A stretch of DNA of 64,000 nucleotides from Actinoplanes italicus. Its GTDB lineage: Bacteria; Actinomycetota; Actinomycetes; Mycobacteriales; Micromonosporaceae. Under the pieces are notes generated by a model, which was not told the origin of the DNA, did no database searches, and worked only from the letters and a program-made list of their open reading frames with translations. The position numbers were made by a program, and so were the translations under genes. How positions within the stretch are numbered: the stretch's first letter is position 1; every line of letters begins with the position of its first letter. The stretch lies in contig NZ_PVMZ01000003.1 of NCBI RefSeq assembly GCF_003001815.1, forward strand, positions 372,001 to 436,000. Direction: 5' to 3'. This document shows positions 1-6,918 of this stretch, piece by piece.

Positions 1-177
1 GCCGAGCTCGTCGACAAGATGCTGGCCTCCGCCGCCGACTACGACGGCCTGGACGACGTCGAGGCAAACATCGACTTCGCGCACGAAATCTCCGTCCGCA
101 TGGAACCGCACGCGCTGCCCGTCATCGTGGCCGCGCTCGCCCTCCGCATGCACCGCTCGCGGGAGGTGGCCCGGTGA
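1..177 (+). CDS. C-terminal end of an early phage protein (partial)
   Basis: An open frame enters from the left edge and stops with TGA at 175-177, giving the last 58 residues. The stop overlaps the GTG of the next gene by 4 bases (GTGA), the usual coupling in this cluster. The visible part is acidic then helical, with no motif I recognise. Function unknown. Confidence 0.7.
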   Translation, partial: AELVDKMLASAADYDGLDDVEANIDFAHEISVRMEPHALPVIVAALALRMHRSREVAR

Positions 178-641
178 AGACGTTCCCGCACTGGCGCGCC
201 GTGGGCCGCGCGATGCTCGACGCCCGGCGACGGGAGGGCGTCACCGCGCCGCGCACCGTGCTCGACAACCGGCGTGGGGCTCCGGCCGTTGAGCTGACCT
301 GGGAGCGCGAGGACGGCCTCACGGTGGGCCTGTGGCGTCTTCGCAGCGGCCGCAGCGGTCCCGATCTCGGCGTTCGCTACCCGGACCGGGCTGACGGGAC
401 CAACCTGTTCGCCGGGATGGACAGCATCGACGACGCCGGGCAGGTGCTGCGTGTCCTCGCCGCTCTGGAGCTGATCCCCGCCGACATCGCCTACGCCGCC
501 GACGAGCGGTACGGGCGGTGCGTGAAGTGCGGCCGGCTCGCTCAGTGGTGGCCCGCCGAGGCTGGTGCTGACGACCGGTGGGTGCACGACGTCCGGCTCC
601 GGTTCGACGGCAACCCGCATGAGGCCGAGGTGGCGTCATGA
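174..641 (+). CDS. Hypothetical early phage protein with a CxxC pair
   Basis: 155 aa from a GTG overlapping the previous stop. The N-terminal half is basic. A CVKC pair lies near residues 120-123 followed by Trp and His residues, suggesting one half of a zinc knuckle. It sits directly before the exonuclease gene and overlaps it by 4 bases, so the two are probably translated together. I do not recognise the family. Confidence 0.75.
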   Translation: MKTFPHWRAVGRAMLDARRREGVTAPRTVLDNRRGAPAVELTWEREDGLTVGLWRLRSGRSGPDLGVRYPDRADGTNLFAGMDSIDDAGQVLRVLAALELIPADIAYAADERYGRCVKCGRLAQWWPAEAGADDRWVHDVRLRFDGNPHEAEVAS

Positions 642-1678
642 CGGCGATCGAGCTGCTCCCGCCGGGCACCGGTCCGCACGACGAGCGGTGGCATCAGCTA
701 CGCCGTGAGGGCGTGACCGCGTCGGAGATCGCCGCAGTGATGGGCCTGTCCCGGTGGGCGTCGCCGTTCTCGCTGTACTGGCAGAAGGTCAACGCCTGGA
801 CCACCGGCGACAACGAGCACATGTCGAACGGCCGGCACCTCGAGTCGGCGATCGCCGACTGGTGGATGGCCTCGCACGACCCGCTCGAGAACCTCGTCGC
901 GGCCCCGGCCGGGCTGTACGCACACCCGGACCGGCCGTGGCAGCTCGCCACCCCGGATCGACTGCTCTACCTGCCGTGCGCGGAGTGCGACGGGAGCGGC
1001 CTGGTTGACGGCGTCGACGCCTTCGCCATCTGCCCCGACTGCGATCTCGACAAGCCCGGCATCGGGCCGCTGGTCGCATTGCTCGAGGTTAAGTGGGTGG
1101 CGTCGGCGACATGGGAGGGCTGGGGCGAGCCCGGCACCGACGACATCCCGGTCTACTACCGGGCCCAGGTGCTGTGGCAGGCCGACGTTCTCGGCGCCTC
1201 CACCGTCTACATCGCCGCCCTCGGGCCGGGCGGGTTCCGCTCGTACACCGTGCACATCGACGAGCGGGCCGAGGAAGACCTGCGGATGATGCGCGGCGCC
1301 GGGCAGGACTTCCACCGGCGGCTCGCCGAGGGCGACATCCCGGACCTGGATGGCCACGACGCAACCCTGTCGGCCCTGTCCCGGCTGCACCCGGCCGTCG
1401 GCGAGGGCGACGTTCAGGTGTTCGTCGACCTGGCTGAGCGGTACCGGCAGGCCCGCGCCGACCGGGACGAGGCGAAGACCCGGGTCGCCGAGTGCGAGGC
1501 GGAGATCCGCGCGGCGCTGGGCTCCGAGTTCAACCGGGCCATGTGCGGCAAGAAGCTCGTCGCCTCCCGAAGCGTCTTCGAGCGCACCTCGACCGACGAG
1601 GACGAGCTGCTCGCGATCGACGACGGCTACCCGACCACCGATCGACTCAACCCCGGAAGAGCAGGCAGCTATGCGTGA
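638..1678 (+). CDS. YqaJ-type viral recombinase / lambda-exonuclease-like nuclease
   Basis: 346 aa. The N-terminal part has the YqaJ signature: WHQLRREGVTASEIAAVMG near residues 18-36, GRHLE around 67-71, LLEVKW near 148-153 and a QVLWQADVLG-type block near 179-188. These match the GxxxE, (D/E)xK and Q-containing active-site blocks of this PD-(D/E)XK family. A cysteine group (residues about 112-131) inserted between the motifs may bind metal. The C-terminal third is helical and Glu/Arg rich. The enzyme should resect double-stranded DNA ends 5'-3' and feed the annealing protein encoded by recT at 1849, forming a phage two-component recombination system. Confidence 0.9.
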   Translation: MTAIELLPPGTGPHDERWHQLRREGVTASEIAAVMGLSRWASPFSLYWQKVNAWTTGDNEHMSNGRHLESAIADWWMASHDPLENLVAAPAGLYAHPDRPWQLATPDRLLYLPCAECDGSGLVDGVDAFAICPDCDLDKPGIGPLVALLEVKWVASATWEGWGEPGTDDIPVYYRAQVLWQADVLGASTVYIAALGPGGFRSYTVHIDERAEEDLRMMRGAGQDFHRRLAEGDIPDLDGHDATLSALSRLHPAVGEGDVQVFVDLAERYRQARADRDEAKTRVAECEAEIRAALGSEFNRAMCGKKLVASRSVFERTSTDEDELLAIDDGYPTTDRLNPGRAGSYA

Positions 1679-1856
1679 GCTGCGACCGGCCGCCGATGCC
1701 CTCGCTCTGATCCGAGAGCTGATCAGCGACCTCACCGACCCGGACCCGTGCGACTTCGACCATCACGGTCACTGCAAGGCGCACGGCTGGACCGACCTAG
1801 ACCGCCGATGCCCGCACGCCCGGGCCAAAGAACTCCTGGAGGCCGATCGTGCCTGA
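1671..1856 (+). CDS. Small His/Cys-rich protein between exonuclease and recT
   Basis: 61 aa, ATG at 1671 inside the end of the exonuclease gene (8-base overlap) and overlapping the GTG of recT by 8 bases. The centre carries Cys27, a run of His residues, Cys35 and Cys47, so a small zinc-binding fold is plausible. Its position between two recombination genes suggests an accessory role, but that is inference. Confidence 0.6.
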   Translation: MRELRPAADALALIRELISDLTDPDPCDFDHHGHCKAHGWTDLDRRCPHARAKELLEADRA

Positions 1857-2661
1857 GACCATCGCCAACGCCGTCGCCCAGCGGGACCAGTCGCCCACCG
1901 CGCTGGTCGCCGACTATCGCAATGACTTCGCTGCGGTGCTGCCGTCGCACCTGCCGCCCGCCACGTTCGTCCGCCTCGCGCAGGGCGTGCTGCGCCGAGA
2001 CCAGAACCTCATGCGCACGGCCATGAACAACCCCGGCTCCCTGATGACGGCGATGCTCGACTGCGCCCGGCTCGGCCACGAACCCGGCACCCCCGCCTAC
2101 TACTTCGTCCCCATCAAGGGCGCGATCGAGGGCTGGGAGGGCTACCGGGGCGTCATCGAGCGCATCTACCGGGCCGGCGCCGTCCAGTCGGTGCGGGCCG
2201 AGGTGGTCAGGGAGAACGACTTCTACGAGTACGAGGAGGGCATGCCGCACCCGATCCACCGCTACGAGCGGTTCGCGTCGCCGGAGCAGCGCGGGCCCCT
2301 GCTCGGCGTGTGGGCATACGCGGTGATGCTCGACGGCGGCATGTCCCGGCCGGTCGAGATGGGCCGCGAGGAGGTGCTCGCCCACCGGGACATGAACCCG
2401 TCGAACAATCGCTCCGACTCCCCGTGGAAGAAGTGGGAGCGCTCGATGTGGCTGAAGTGCGCGGTGCACGAGCTGGAGAAGTGGGTTCCGTCGAGCACCG
2501 AGTACCGGCGCGAGATAGCCCGGATGTCGGCTCCTCAGCCTGCCGCCGCTGCTGCCCCCGTGACGTACGTGCCGCCGCAGGTGGGGCAGCGCGACGCGAT
2601 CGAGGGCGAGGTGGCCGAGGACTGGCCGGAGCCCGCCGAGGTTCCCGGCGGTGCCCAGTGA
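1849..2661 (+). CDS. recT: RecT-family single-strand annealing protein
   Basis: 270 aa. The central core matches RecT proteins: after an N-terminal helical part comes a CARLGHEPGTPAYYFVPIKG block (about residues 65-84), then GYRGVIERIYRAGAV and AEVVRENDFYEYE, with an alternating basic and aromatic pattern to about residue 225. The last 45 residues are Pro/Ala-rich and probably disordered. RecT anneals complementary strands and promotes strand invasion after the YqaJ-type nuclease (638-1678) makes 3' tails. GTG start at 1849 overlaps the preceding small gene. The product length is normal for the family. Confidence 0.92.
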   Translation: MPETIANAVAQRDQSPTALVADYRNDFAAVLPSHLPPATFVRLAQGVLRRDQNLMRTAMNNPGSLMTAMLDCARLGHEPGTPAYYFVPIKGAIEGWEGYRGVIERIYRAGAVQSVRAEVVRENDFYEYEEGMPHPIHRYERFASPEQRGPLLGVWAYAVMLDGGMSRPVEMGREEVLAHRDMNPSNNRSDSPWKKWERSMWLKCAVHELEKWVPSSTEYRREIARMSAPQPAAAAAPVTYVPPQVGQRDAIEGEVAEDWPEPAEVPGGAQ

Positions 2662-2924
2662 ACGCCACCCTCGCGAACACCGACGCGACGGACCGCCTGT
2701 TCGCTGAGCGGCTGCGTCCGGTCCGGCACGCCCGCGGCTGGTCGTCGACCCGTCTCGCCGCCGAGCTCGGCCGGCACGTGCGGTTCGTCGTCGACATCGA
2801 GCGCCGCCGCCGGAAGGTGTCGGTCGGTGAGGGCCGGGCGATCTGCGCGGTGCTGGGTGTGGACCTGGCCCGGATGCTCGACCCGGGCGTGGCACTGGAG
2901 ACGCTGACAGGCGGTGCCGAGTGA
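2658..2924 (+). CDS. Xre-type helix-turn-helix protein
   Basis: 88 aa from GTG at 2658 overlapping the recT stop (GTGA). Residues 12-75 form a Cro/CI-like domain: LRPVRHARGWSSTRLAAEL, a recognition helix with FVVDIERRRRKVSV, then the closing helix of a five-helix HTH. It is in the recombination operon rather than at a promoter switch, so it may regulate early transcription. Target unknown. Confidence 0.75.
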   Translation: MNATLANTDATDRLFAERLRPVRHARGWSSTRLAAELGRHVRFVVDIERRRRKVSVGEGRAICAVLGVDLARMLDPGVALETLTGGAE

Positions 2925-3319
2925 GCGCGCCGACCGCAGGCCCGTGGACGGTGGCGATCCCCGCGCCAGCGCCGTGGCTGTCTGCGAATCAACGTCGCGA
3001 CCTCCGGCGGCAGACCCCGGACCGCCGGGCTTGGCGTGACGCCGGGCTGGTGCACGCCAAGCGGGCCTGCCTGCCGAGGCTGCAGTACGCGCATCTGGTT
3101 GCGGTGCTGCGGTTCCCGGACAACCGGCGCCGCGACGCCCACAACTACTACCCGACGTTGAAGGCGCTGGTCGATGGCTTGGTGGATTACGGGCTGTTGC
3201 CGGATGACTCGGACAGCCATCTGGTGGGCCCGGATCTGCGTCGTGGCCCGGCGCTGAAGGTCGGCTACGGGGAGGTCGTACTGACCGTTGCCGATCTCGC
3301 CAGGGAGGGCGACCGATGA
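2921..3319 (+). CDS. RusA-like Holliday junction resolvase
   Basis: 132 aa. It shows the RusA arrangement of acidic residues: RRRDAHNYYPTLKALVDGL followed by GLLPDDSDSHLVGPDL, giving the D..N...K...D.L......DD pattern that binds metal and the junction. RusA enzymes cut Holliday junctions made during phage recombination or replication, which fits the RecT/exonuclease neighbours. It overlaps both neighbours by 4 bases. Confidence 0.85.
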   Translation: MSAPTAGPWTVAIPAPAPWLSANQRRDLRRQTPDRRAWRDAGLVHAKRACLPRLQYAHLVAVLRFPDNRRRDAHNYYPTLKALVDGLVDYGLLPDDSDSHLVGPDLRRGPALKVGYGEVVLTVADLAREGDR

Positions 3320-3600
3320 TCGAGCTGACCGACGAGATGCGGGCCGCGGTGAAGTCCCGGATGGGGATCACCGTCGGTGGCCTGGACCCGTGGATGGAAG
3401 CGGCCATCAAGGACGTGCTCGCCCTGGTCGAGCGCGACTACCGCATCGAGCCCCGGCCGCCATGGGATCGCCCGCTGGTCGAGCAGACCGTGAAGGTCAA
3501 GTGGGTCTGCCGGAAGTGCGGCGGCCCGCTGACGGCCTGCTTCACCTGCGGAGAGCCCTCGCAGTGCGGTGACGGCTTCTGCGAGGGGTGCGCGTCGTGA
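3316..3600 (+). CDS. Small zinc-ribbon-like phage protein
   Basis: 94 aa. It begins MIELTDEMRAAV, nearly the same as the start of the next gene product, and ends with three clustered CxxC-type pairs (CRKC, CFTC, CEGC), a zinc-ribbon-like tail. The middle shares a DPWMEAAIKDVLALVER helix pattern with the next protein. Function unknown. Confidence 0.7.
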   Translation: MIELTDEMRAAVKSRMGITVGGLDPWMEAAIKDVLALVERDYRIEPRPPWDRPLVEQTVKVKWVCRKCGGPLTACFTCGEPSQCGDGFCEGCAS

Positions 3601-3869
3601 TCGGACTGACCGATGAGATGCGCCGCGCCTTCGCGGATGCCGCTGGGTGGCCTCCGGCGCCGTGGATGTTCGGCCCGGACGTCGATCGTGGGCTCACCGC
3701 CGTGCTGGACCTGATCGAACGCGAACAGCCCTGCTCAGCCCGCAAGGGCTACGAAACGGCGATCGCCGTACTGCGCGACGTCGCCGACCGCACCGGCAGC
3801 CCTGCTGCTGCCTGGTGCGCCGACTACCTCGCCGTCGACCCGGACCGGTTGGCACCCCCACCCCAGTAG
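3597..3869 (+). CDS. Paralogue of the preceding small protein, without the zinc ribbon
   Basis: 90 aa from GTG at 3597. A GTG at 3588 is in frame, but 3597 gives the usual 4-base overlap and makes the N-terminus (IGLTDEMRRAF) line up with the neighbour's IELTDEMRAAV. The shared pattern continues through PWMFGPDVDRGLTAVLDLIERE. It ends in a helical segment instead of cysteines. This looks like a tandem duplication with divergence. Function unknown. Confidence 0.65.
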   Translation: MIGLTDEMRRAFADAAGWPPAPWMFGPDVDRGLTAVLDLIEREQPCSARKGYETAIAVLRDVADRTGSPAAAWCADYLAVDPDRLAPPPQ

Positions 3870-3926
3870 ATCGCTCGCGGGCCGCCGTGACACTCCGGCG
3901 GCCCGCACCACATACGGGAGACCCTG

Positions 3927-4334
3927 ATGACCCCGATCGACTTCCTGAACCGGGCCCACGAGATTGCCCCCACGCCCGACGAGAACGGCACCCGCGACGA
4001 CTGGAAGCGCTGCTTCGCCGCCCAGGCTCTGGCCGCATTCGCCGCGTTCTACCAGGTCACCCACGAGGTCAAGACCGGCGACGACCGGCCGGAGATCGGC
4101 TACCTGGCGCTGATCGGTCACACCTCGGTTTCCGCCGTGCTCGGCCTCGACGCGCCTGCCGACCAGCTGCCGACCCTGCTGTGGGAGTACACGCCGGAGG
4201 GCGGCGCCCTGAACGGCGAGTGGGAGCAGTACATCTGCTACGTCCTCGACCGGCTGGGCATCAACCCGGCCGACCTCGACGAGCGGTACGACGCCCGGCA
4301 CTTCACCAGCCCGAGCCGCACGGCGGTGGCCTGA
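3927..4334 (+). CDS. Hypothetical early phage protein
   Basis: 135 aa, ATG at 3927 behind a GGGAGA ribosome site. Predicted soluble and acidic, with LNRAHEIAP and WKRCFAAQALAAF helices at the N-terminus. Overlaps the next gene by one base. I do not recognise the family. Codon bias and context support a real gene. Confidence 0.7.
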   Translation: MTPIDFLNRAHEIAPTPDENGTRDDWKRCFAAQALAAFAAFYQVTHEVKTGDDRPEIGYLALIGHTSVSAVLGLDAPADQLPTLLWEYTPEGGALNGEWEQYICYVLDRLGINPADLDERYDARHFTSPSRTAVA

Positions 4335-4684
4335 TGTTCGACTTCCTGAAGCGCCTCACCCGCCGCCCGGCCCTGCCCGCCACCGACCAGCCCGCCGGGA
4401 TCCTCCGCACCGACCCGGCCAGCATGGTCGCCCAGATCGACGACCACCTGGCCCAGGTCCGATCGCCTGAGATGCGCAACTGGCTGCTCGACGAACGCCT
4501 ACGCCACTGCACGGACCCGGCCGACAAGCCGGGCGCCGAACGGCCGTGGTGCGGGGCGCCCAGCGAACTCGGCGGACAGCAGCCCTGCCCGCTCGCCGAA
4601 CCCTGCGACATCTACACCTGCCGGGTCGGCAGGGCGGTCGGCAACGAGTCCTACCGCAAGCCCGGCGGCGAGGGCGGCTCGTGA
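4334..4684 (+). CDS. Hypothetical protein with cysteine-rich C-terminus
   Basis: 116 aa from ATG 4334. The first 25 residues are basic. The C-terminal 45 residues hold several cysteines (CTDP, WCGAP, PCPLAEPCDIYTC), likely a metal-binding module. Directly coupled to the methyltransferase gene by a one-base overlap (TGATG). Function unknown. Confidence 0.65.
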   Translation: MFDFLKRLTRRPALPATDQPAGILRTDPASMVAQIDDHLAQVRSPEMRNWLLDERLRHCTDPADKPGAERPWCGAPSELGGQQPCPLAEPCDIYTCRVGRAVGNESYRKPGGEGGS

Positions 4685-5433
4685 TGGGTGACCTCACCTA
4701 CCTGTCCCTCTTCTCCGGCATCGGTGGACTCGACCTCGGCCTGGACCGCGCGGGCTGGACCTGTGTCGGGCAGGTCGAACTCGACGACACCTGCCGCACC
4801 GTCCTCGACCGCCACTGGCCGGAGGTTCCGAAGCATGACGACGTCCGCACGGCCCCGGCCTGGTGGGCATCTCACCCAAGACCCGCTGTTCGACTGGTTG
4901 CCGGCGGATACCCCTGCCAGCCCTTCTCGACCGCCGGACTCCGTGGCGGCACCGGCGACGCTCGCTGGGGATGGCCCTGGTTCCGTGCTGTCGTTCGCGC
5001 AGTACGACCGGAGTACGTCCTCGTGGAGAACGTCGCAGCTCTCCTTGCTGACGCCGACGCCTTCGGATGGATGCTCGGTGACCTGGCCGAGGACGGGTTC
5101 GATGCGGACTGGACGGTGCTATCCGCGTGCGCCGTGGGTGCGCCACACACACGAGAGCGGCTGTTCCTGGTGGCCCACCCCCACCGCGTCGATGGGGCGC
5201 AAGGGATGGGGCGGCATCAACACCCTGATGGGCCGGTACGGGCCGGGGACGGGGAGCCGGCTGGTTGGTCTCGTCCAGGCGAGCGGGCGCTGGAGGCCCA
5301 GTGTCGCCCTGACGGAATGGCTGATGGGTTTGCCGCCCGGATGGTTGCGGCCGGTGGAAACGCCGTCGTCGCCCAGGTCGGAGAACTCGTCGGCCGCCTG
5401 ATCGCCGACCACGCCCTGGCTGGTGCCTCGTGA
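4684..5433 (+). CDS. DNA (cytosine-5) methyltransferase, orphan phage type
   Basis: 249 aa, short for the family because the target-recognition region is compressed. Motif I is LFSGIGGLDLGLDRAGW (about residues 8-24), motif IV is GGYPCQPFS with the catalytic Cys, motif VI VLVENVAAL, motif VIII HTRERLFLVA, motif X GNAVVAQVGELVGRL near the C-terminus. All core motifs are in one frame, so the enzyme looks complete. It would methylate cytosine at C5 in a target site and probably shields phage DNA from host restriction; no partner endonuclease is adjacent. A second long frame with conserved-looking motifs runs inside this gene (4835-5401). Confidence 0.93.
   Translation: MGDLTYLSLFSGIGGLDLGLDRAGWTCVGQVELDDTCRTVLDRHWPEVPKHDDVRTAPAWWASHPRPAVRLVAGGYPCQPFSTAGLRGGTGDARWGWPWFRAVVRAVRPEYVLVENVAALLADADAFGWMLGDLAEDGFDADWTVLSACAVGAPHTRERLFLVAHPHRVDGAQGMGRHQHPDGPVRAGDGEPAGWSRPGERALEAQCRPDGMADGFAARMVAAGGNAVVAQVGELVGRLIADHALAGAS
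4835..5401 (+). CDS. Possible overlapping gene inside the methyltransferase gene (+1 frame)
   Basis: A 188-codon frame, shifted by +1 relative to the methyltransferase, starts at ATG 4835 with a GGAGG ribosome site at 4821-4825, nine bases upstream. It reads SSWRTSQLSLL, then SVTWPRTGSMRTGRCY, WPTPTAS and LTEWLMGLPPGW. I know these blocks from C-terminal or accessory parts of phage C5-methyltransferases. The frame stops inside the same gene at 5401. Either it is a true overprinted gene for a methyltransferase-associated protein, or the resemblance is a by-product of conserved methyltransferase codons read out of frame. The ribosome site and several independent motifs favour translation, but I cannot confirm it. 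Confidence 0.45.
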   Translation: MTTSARPRPGGHLTQDPLFDWLPADTPASPSRPPDSVAAPATLAGDGPGSVLSFAQYDRSTSSWRTSQLSLLTPTPSDGCSVTWPRTGSMRTGRCYPRAPWVRHTHESGCSWWPTPTASMGRKGWGGINTLMGRYGPGTGSRLVGLVQASGRWRPSVALTEWLMGLPPGWLRPVETPSSPRSENSSAA

Positions 5434-5612
5434 AGCCGCACGTCTTCGTCGCCGACCCGGACCTGCCGCCTGACCCGCTGGACCGGCGCAAGCCGCCCGC
5501 CCGCCCCTGCCGTGACTGCGGACGGATGGGCCGGCCCGGCGACGCCAACCACACCCTGCCCGAACCGGTGCCGGATGCCGCGAGCGCTGCGGCAGGAGAG
5601 GAGTCCCGGTGA
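5430..5612 (+). CDS. Small phage protein with CxxC
   Basis: 60 aa from GTG 5430, which overlaps the methyltransferase stop. Pro/Arg-rich with a single CRDC pair near residues 29-32. No recognisable family. It overlaps the next gene by 4 bases. Confidence 0.55.
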   Translation: MKPHVFVADPDLPPDPLDRRKPPARPCRDCGRMGRPGDANHTLPEPVPDAASAAAGEESR

Positions 5613-5893
5613 TCCCGGTGTGCCAGTCGTGCCAGGCCGAGCGGGCAACGTGGCTCGACTATCGGCTACCCCGGACTGCGGGCTTCTCATTCGGCTCCGG
5701 CGCCCCATACGACGCCAGCCCGGCCGGCATCCGCGATCGGCAGCACGGCAGGTTCGAGGAGTGGCGGGCCACCATCCGTTTCCACCGCGACCTGATCGCC
5801 CGGACCTGCCGCGATCAGGGACACGTCGCCGCGCCGCCCGCGCCGCGTGTCGTCGAGATCCCGCTGTTCGACCTAATCGGGGAGGCGGCGTGA
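5609..5893 (+). CDS. Small zinc-binding-like phage protein
   Basis: 94 aa from GTG 5609. It starts with CQSC (residues 5-8) and continues with a helical segment around FEEWRATIRFHRDLIARTC, where a third Cys and a His (CRDQGH) could finish a metal site. Function unknown; coupled to the sigma-like gene by a 4-base overlap. Confidence 0.6.
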   Translation: MIPVCQSCQAERATWLDYRLPRTAGFSFGSGAPYDASPAGIRDRQHGRFEEWRATIRFHRDLIARTCRDQGHVAAPPAPRVVEIPLFDLIGEAA

Positions 5894-6588
5894 CCGACGT
5901 GCTGCACGGCTACACGCTGCACGACCTCAACGGCCTCGCGAAGAGCGCCGCCATCACCGCATCCCCGTCGGCGGCCGGCTACGACGACCGCTACGACGAG
6001 GCATGGTCGGCGATCGTCGAACACCTGTTCACCGTCGAGCAGCCGCCCACCGGCCGGGATCTCTGGTACGCGGGCCTCAACGCCGTCCGGCATGCCGGGG
6101 CCACTGACCGACGCCACCACGGCGCATCCAGCAGCGGCGGCTACAACGGGCCGACCGGCGCCTCCGACCGGTTCGCCCAGTACTGGTCCAACACGGTCAC
6201 GCACGACTTCAGCGGCGCCGTCATCGACCGGTACGCGGCATTCCAGATCTGGCCGCAACTCGCCGACATCCACCAGCAGACCCTGCTGGCGCTCGCCGCC
6301 GCCGGTGACATCGACGGCGCGGCCGTCGCCCTGGGCGTGACGGTCAGGCTGGCCCGGCAACGGGTCAGCCGGGCGCGGGCCGCTTTCCGGGCGCTGTGGC
6401 ACGAACACGAGACGCCACCACCGTTCTGGCACCGCACCCACAGCCCGGTCGACAAGGCGGGTCTGAAGCCGTGCGGGACACCTGCAGCGTGGTCGCGCCA
6501 CAAGCGGCGCGGCGAGCCGGTCGACCAGGCATGCGCCGAGGCGAACCGCGTCTACATGCGGCAGTGGTCGCGGGGCGGACCGTCATGA
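5890..6588 (+). CDS. Sigma-region-4-like / HTH regulator with Cys-rich tail
   Basis: 232 aa from GTG 5890. Residues about 126-170 (LADIHQQTLLALAAAGD, then VALGVTVRLARQRVSRARAAF) read like sigma factor region 4 or a sigma-like HTH. The tail has CGTPAAWSRHKRRGEPVDQAC (195-215), a truncated version of a Cys motif frequent in actinophage regulators; the usual last Cys pair is incomplete. It may redirect host RNA polymerase or act as a late activator. It is the last gene before the non-coding region at 6589-6918. Confidence 0.65.
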   Translation: MTDVLHGYTLHDLNGLAKSAAITASPSAAGYDDRYDEAWSAIVEHLFTVEQPPTGRDLWYAGLNAVRHAGATDRRHHGASSSGGYNGPTGASDRFAQYWSNTVTHDFSGAVIDRYAAFQIWPQLADIHQQTLLALAAAGDIDGAAVALGVTVRLARQRVSRARAAFRALWHEHETPPPFWHRTHSPVDKAGLKPCGTPAAWSRHKRRGEPVDQACAEANRVYMRQWSRGGPS

Positions 6589-6601
6589 GCAAATGACTGC
6601 C

Positions 6602-6641
6602 CGGAAATGCGTTCCGGAATTAACGCTGGGGCGCATTTCCG
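6602..6641. repeat. 10-bp inverted repeat with inner palindrome
   Basis: CGGAAATGCG at 6602-6611 and its exact complement CGCATTTCCG at 6632-6641 flank a spacer that itself begins with the palindrome TTCCGGAA (6612-6619). No T-run follows, so an operator or origin structure is more likely than an intrinsic terminator. Confidence 0.55.
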
Positions 6642-6666
6642 TCACCCACAGGAATTGCACACAGGC

Positions 6667-6675
6667 TGTGGATAA
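6667..6675 (-). promoter_or_regulatory. Perfect DnaA-box sequence
   Basis: TGTGGATAA is the exact reverse complement of TTATCCACA, the consensus DnaA box. It lies 244 bases before the phage replication initiator. A single copy may be chance, but the local AT-rich composition and inverted repeats make a role in replication start credible. Confidence 0.4.
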
Positions 6676-6918
6676 AGACGCGAGGGAAACAGTGATCAGC
6701 AATACACCGGGAATGGGCGCGGCGCAGATCGACATGCCCCGTGACCTGGGAGAATTGAGACGGCCGAATCGGGTGCTGGTAACACCCGACCGGCCTGAGG
6801 CAACACCGATTCTCACCCGAACCGGAAGGAGCCCTGGCGTGATGATGCCATGGCTGTGCGCTATTCCGCACCCCGACACCGCTGTGCCGTACCGCACCAC
6901 TCCAGGAGGTGGCCGGTA

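Larger units (their letters stand above)
6589..6918 (+). promoter_or_regulatory. AT-richer control region before the replication initiator
   Basis: This 330-base stretch has a base composition unlike its neighbours: by my count 71 of the 130 bases at 6591-6720 are G or C. It holds a long inverted repeat (6602-6641), a perfect DnaA-box sequence (6667-6675) and a TCGGGTG/CACCCGA hairpin at 6769-6789. A weak reading frame at 6593-6919 and a 25-codon one at 6842-6919 exist, but neither has convincing coding character. It probably carries a promoter, operators or part of the replication origin. Confidence 0.5.
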
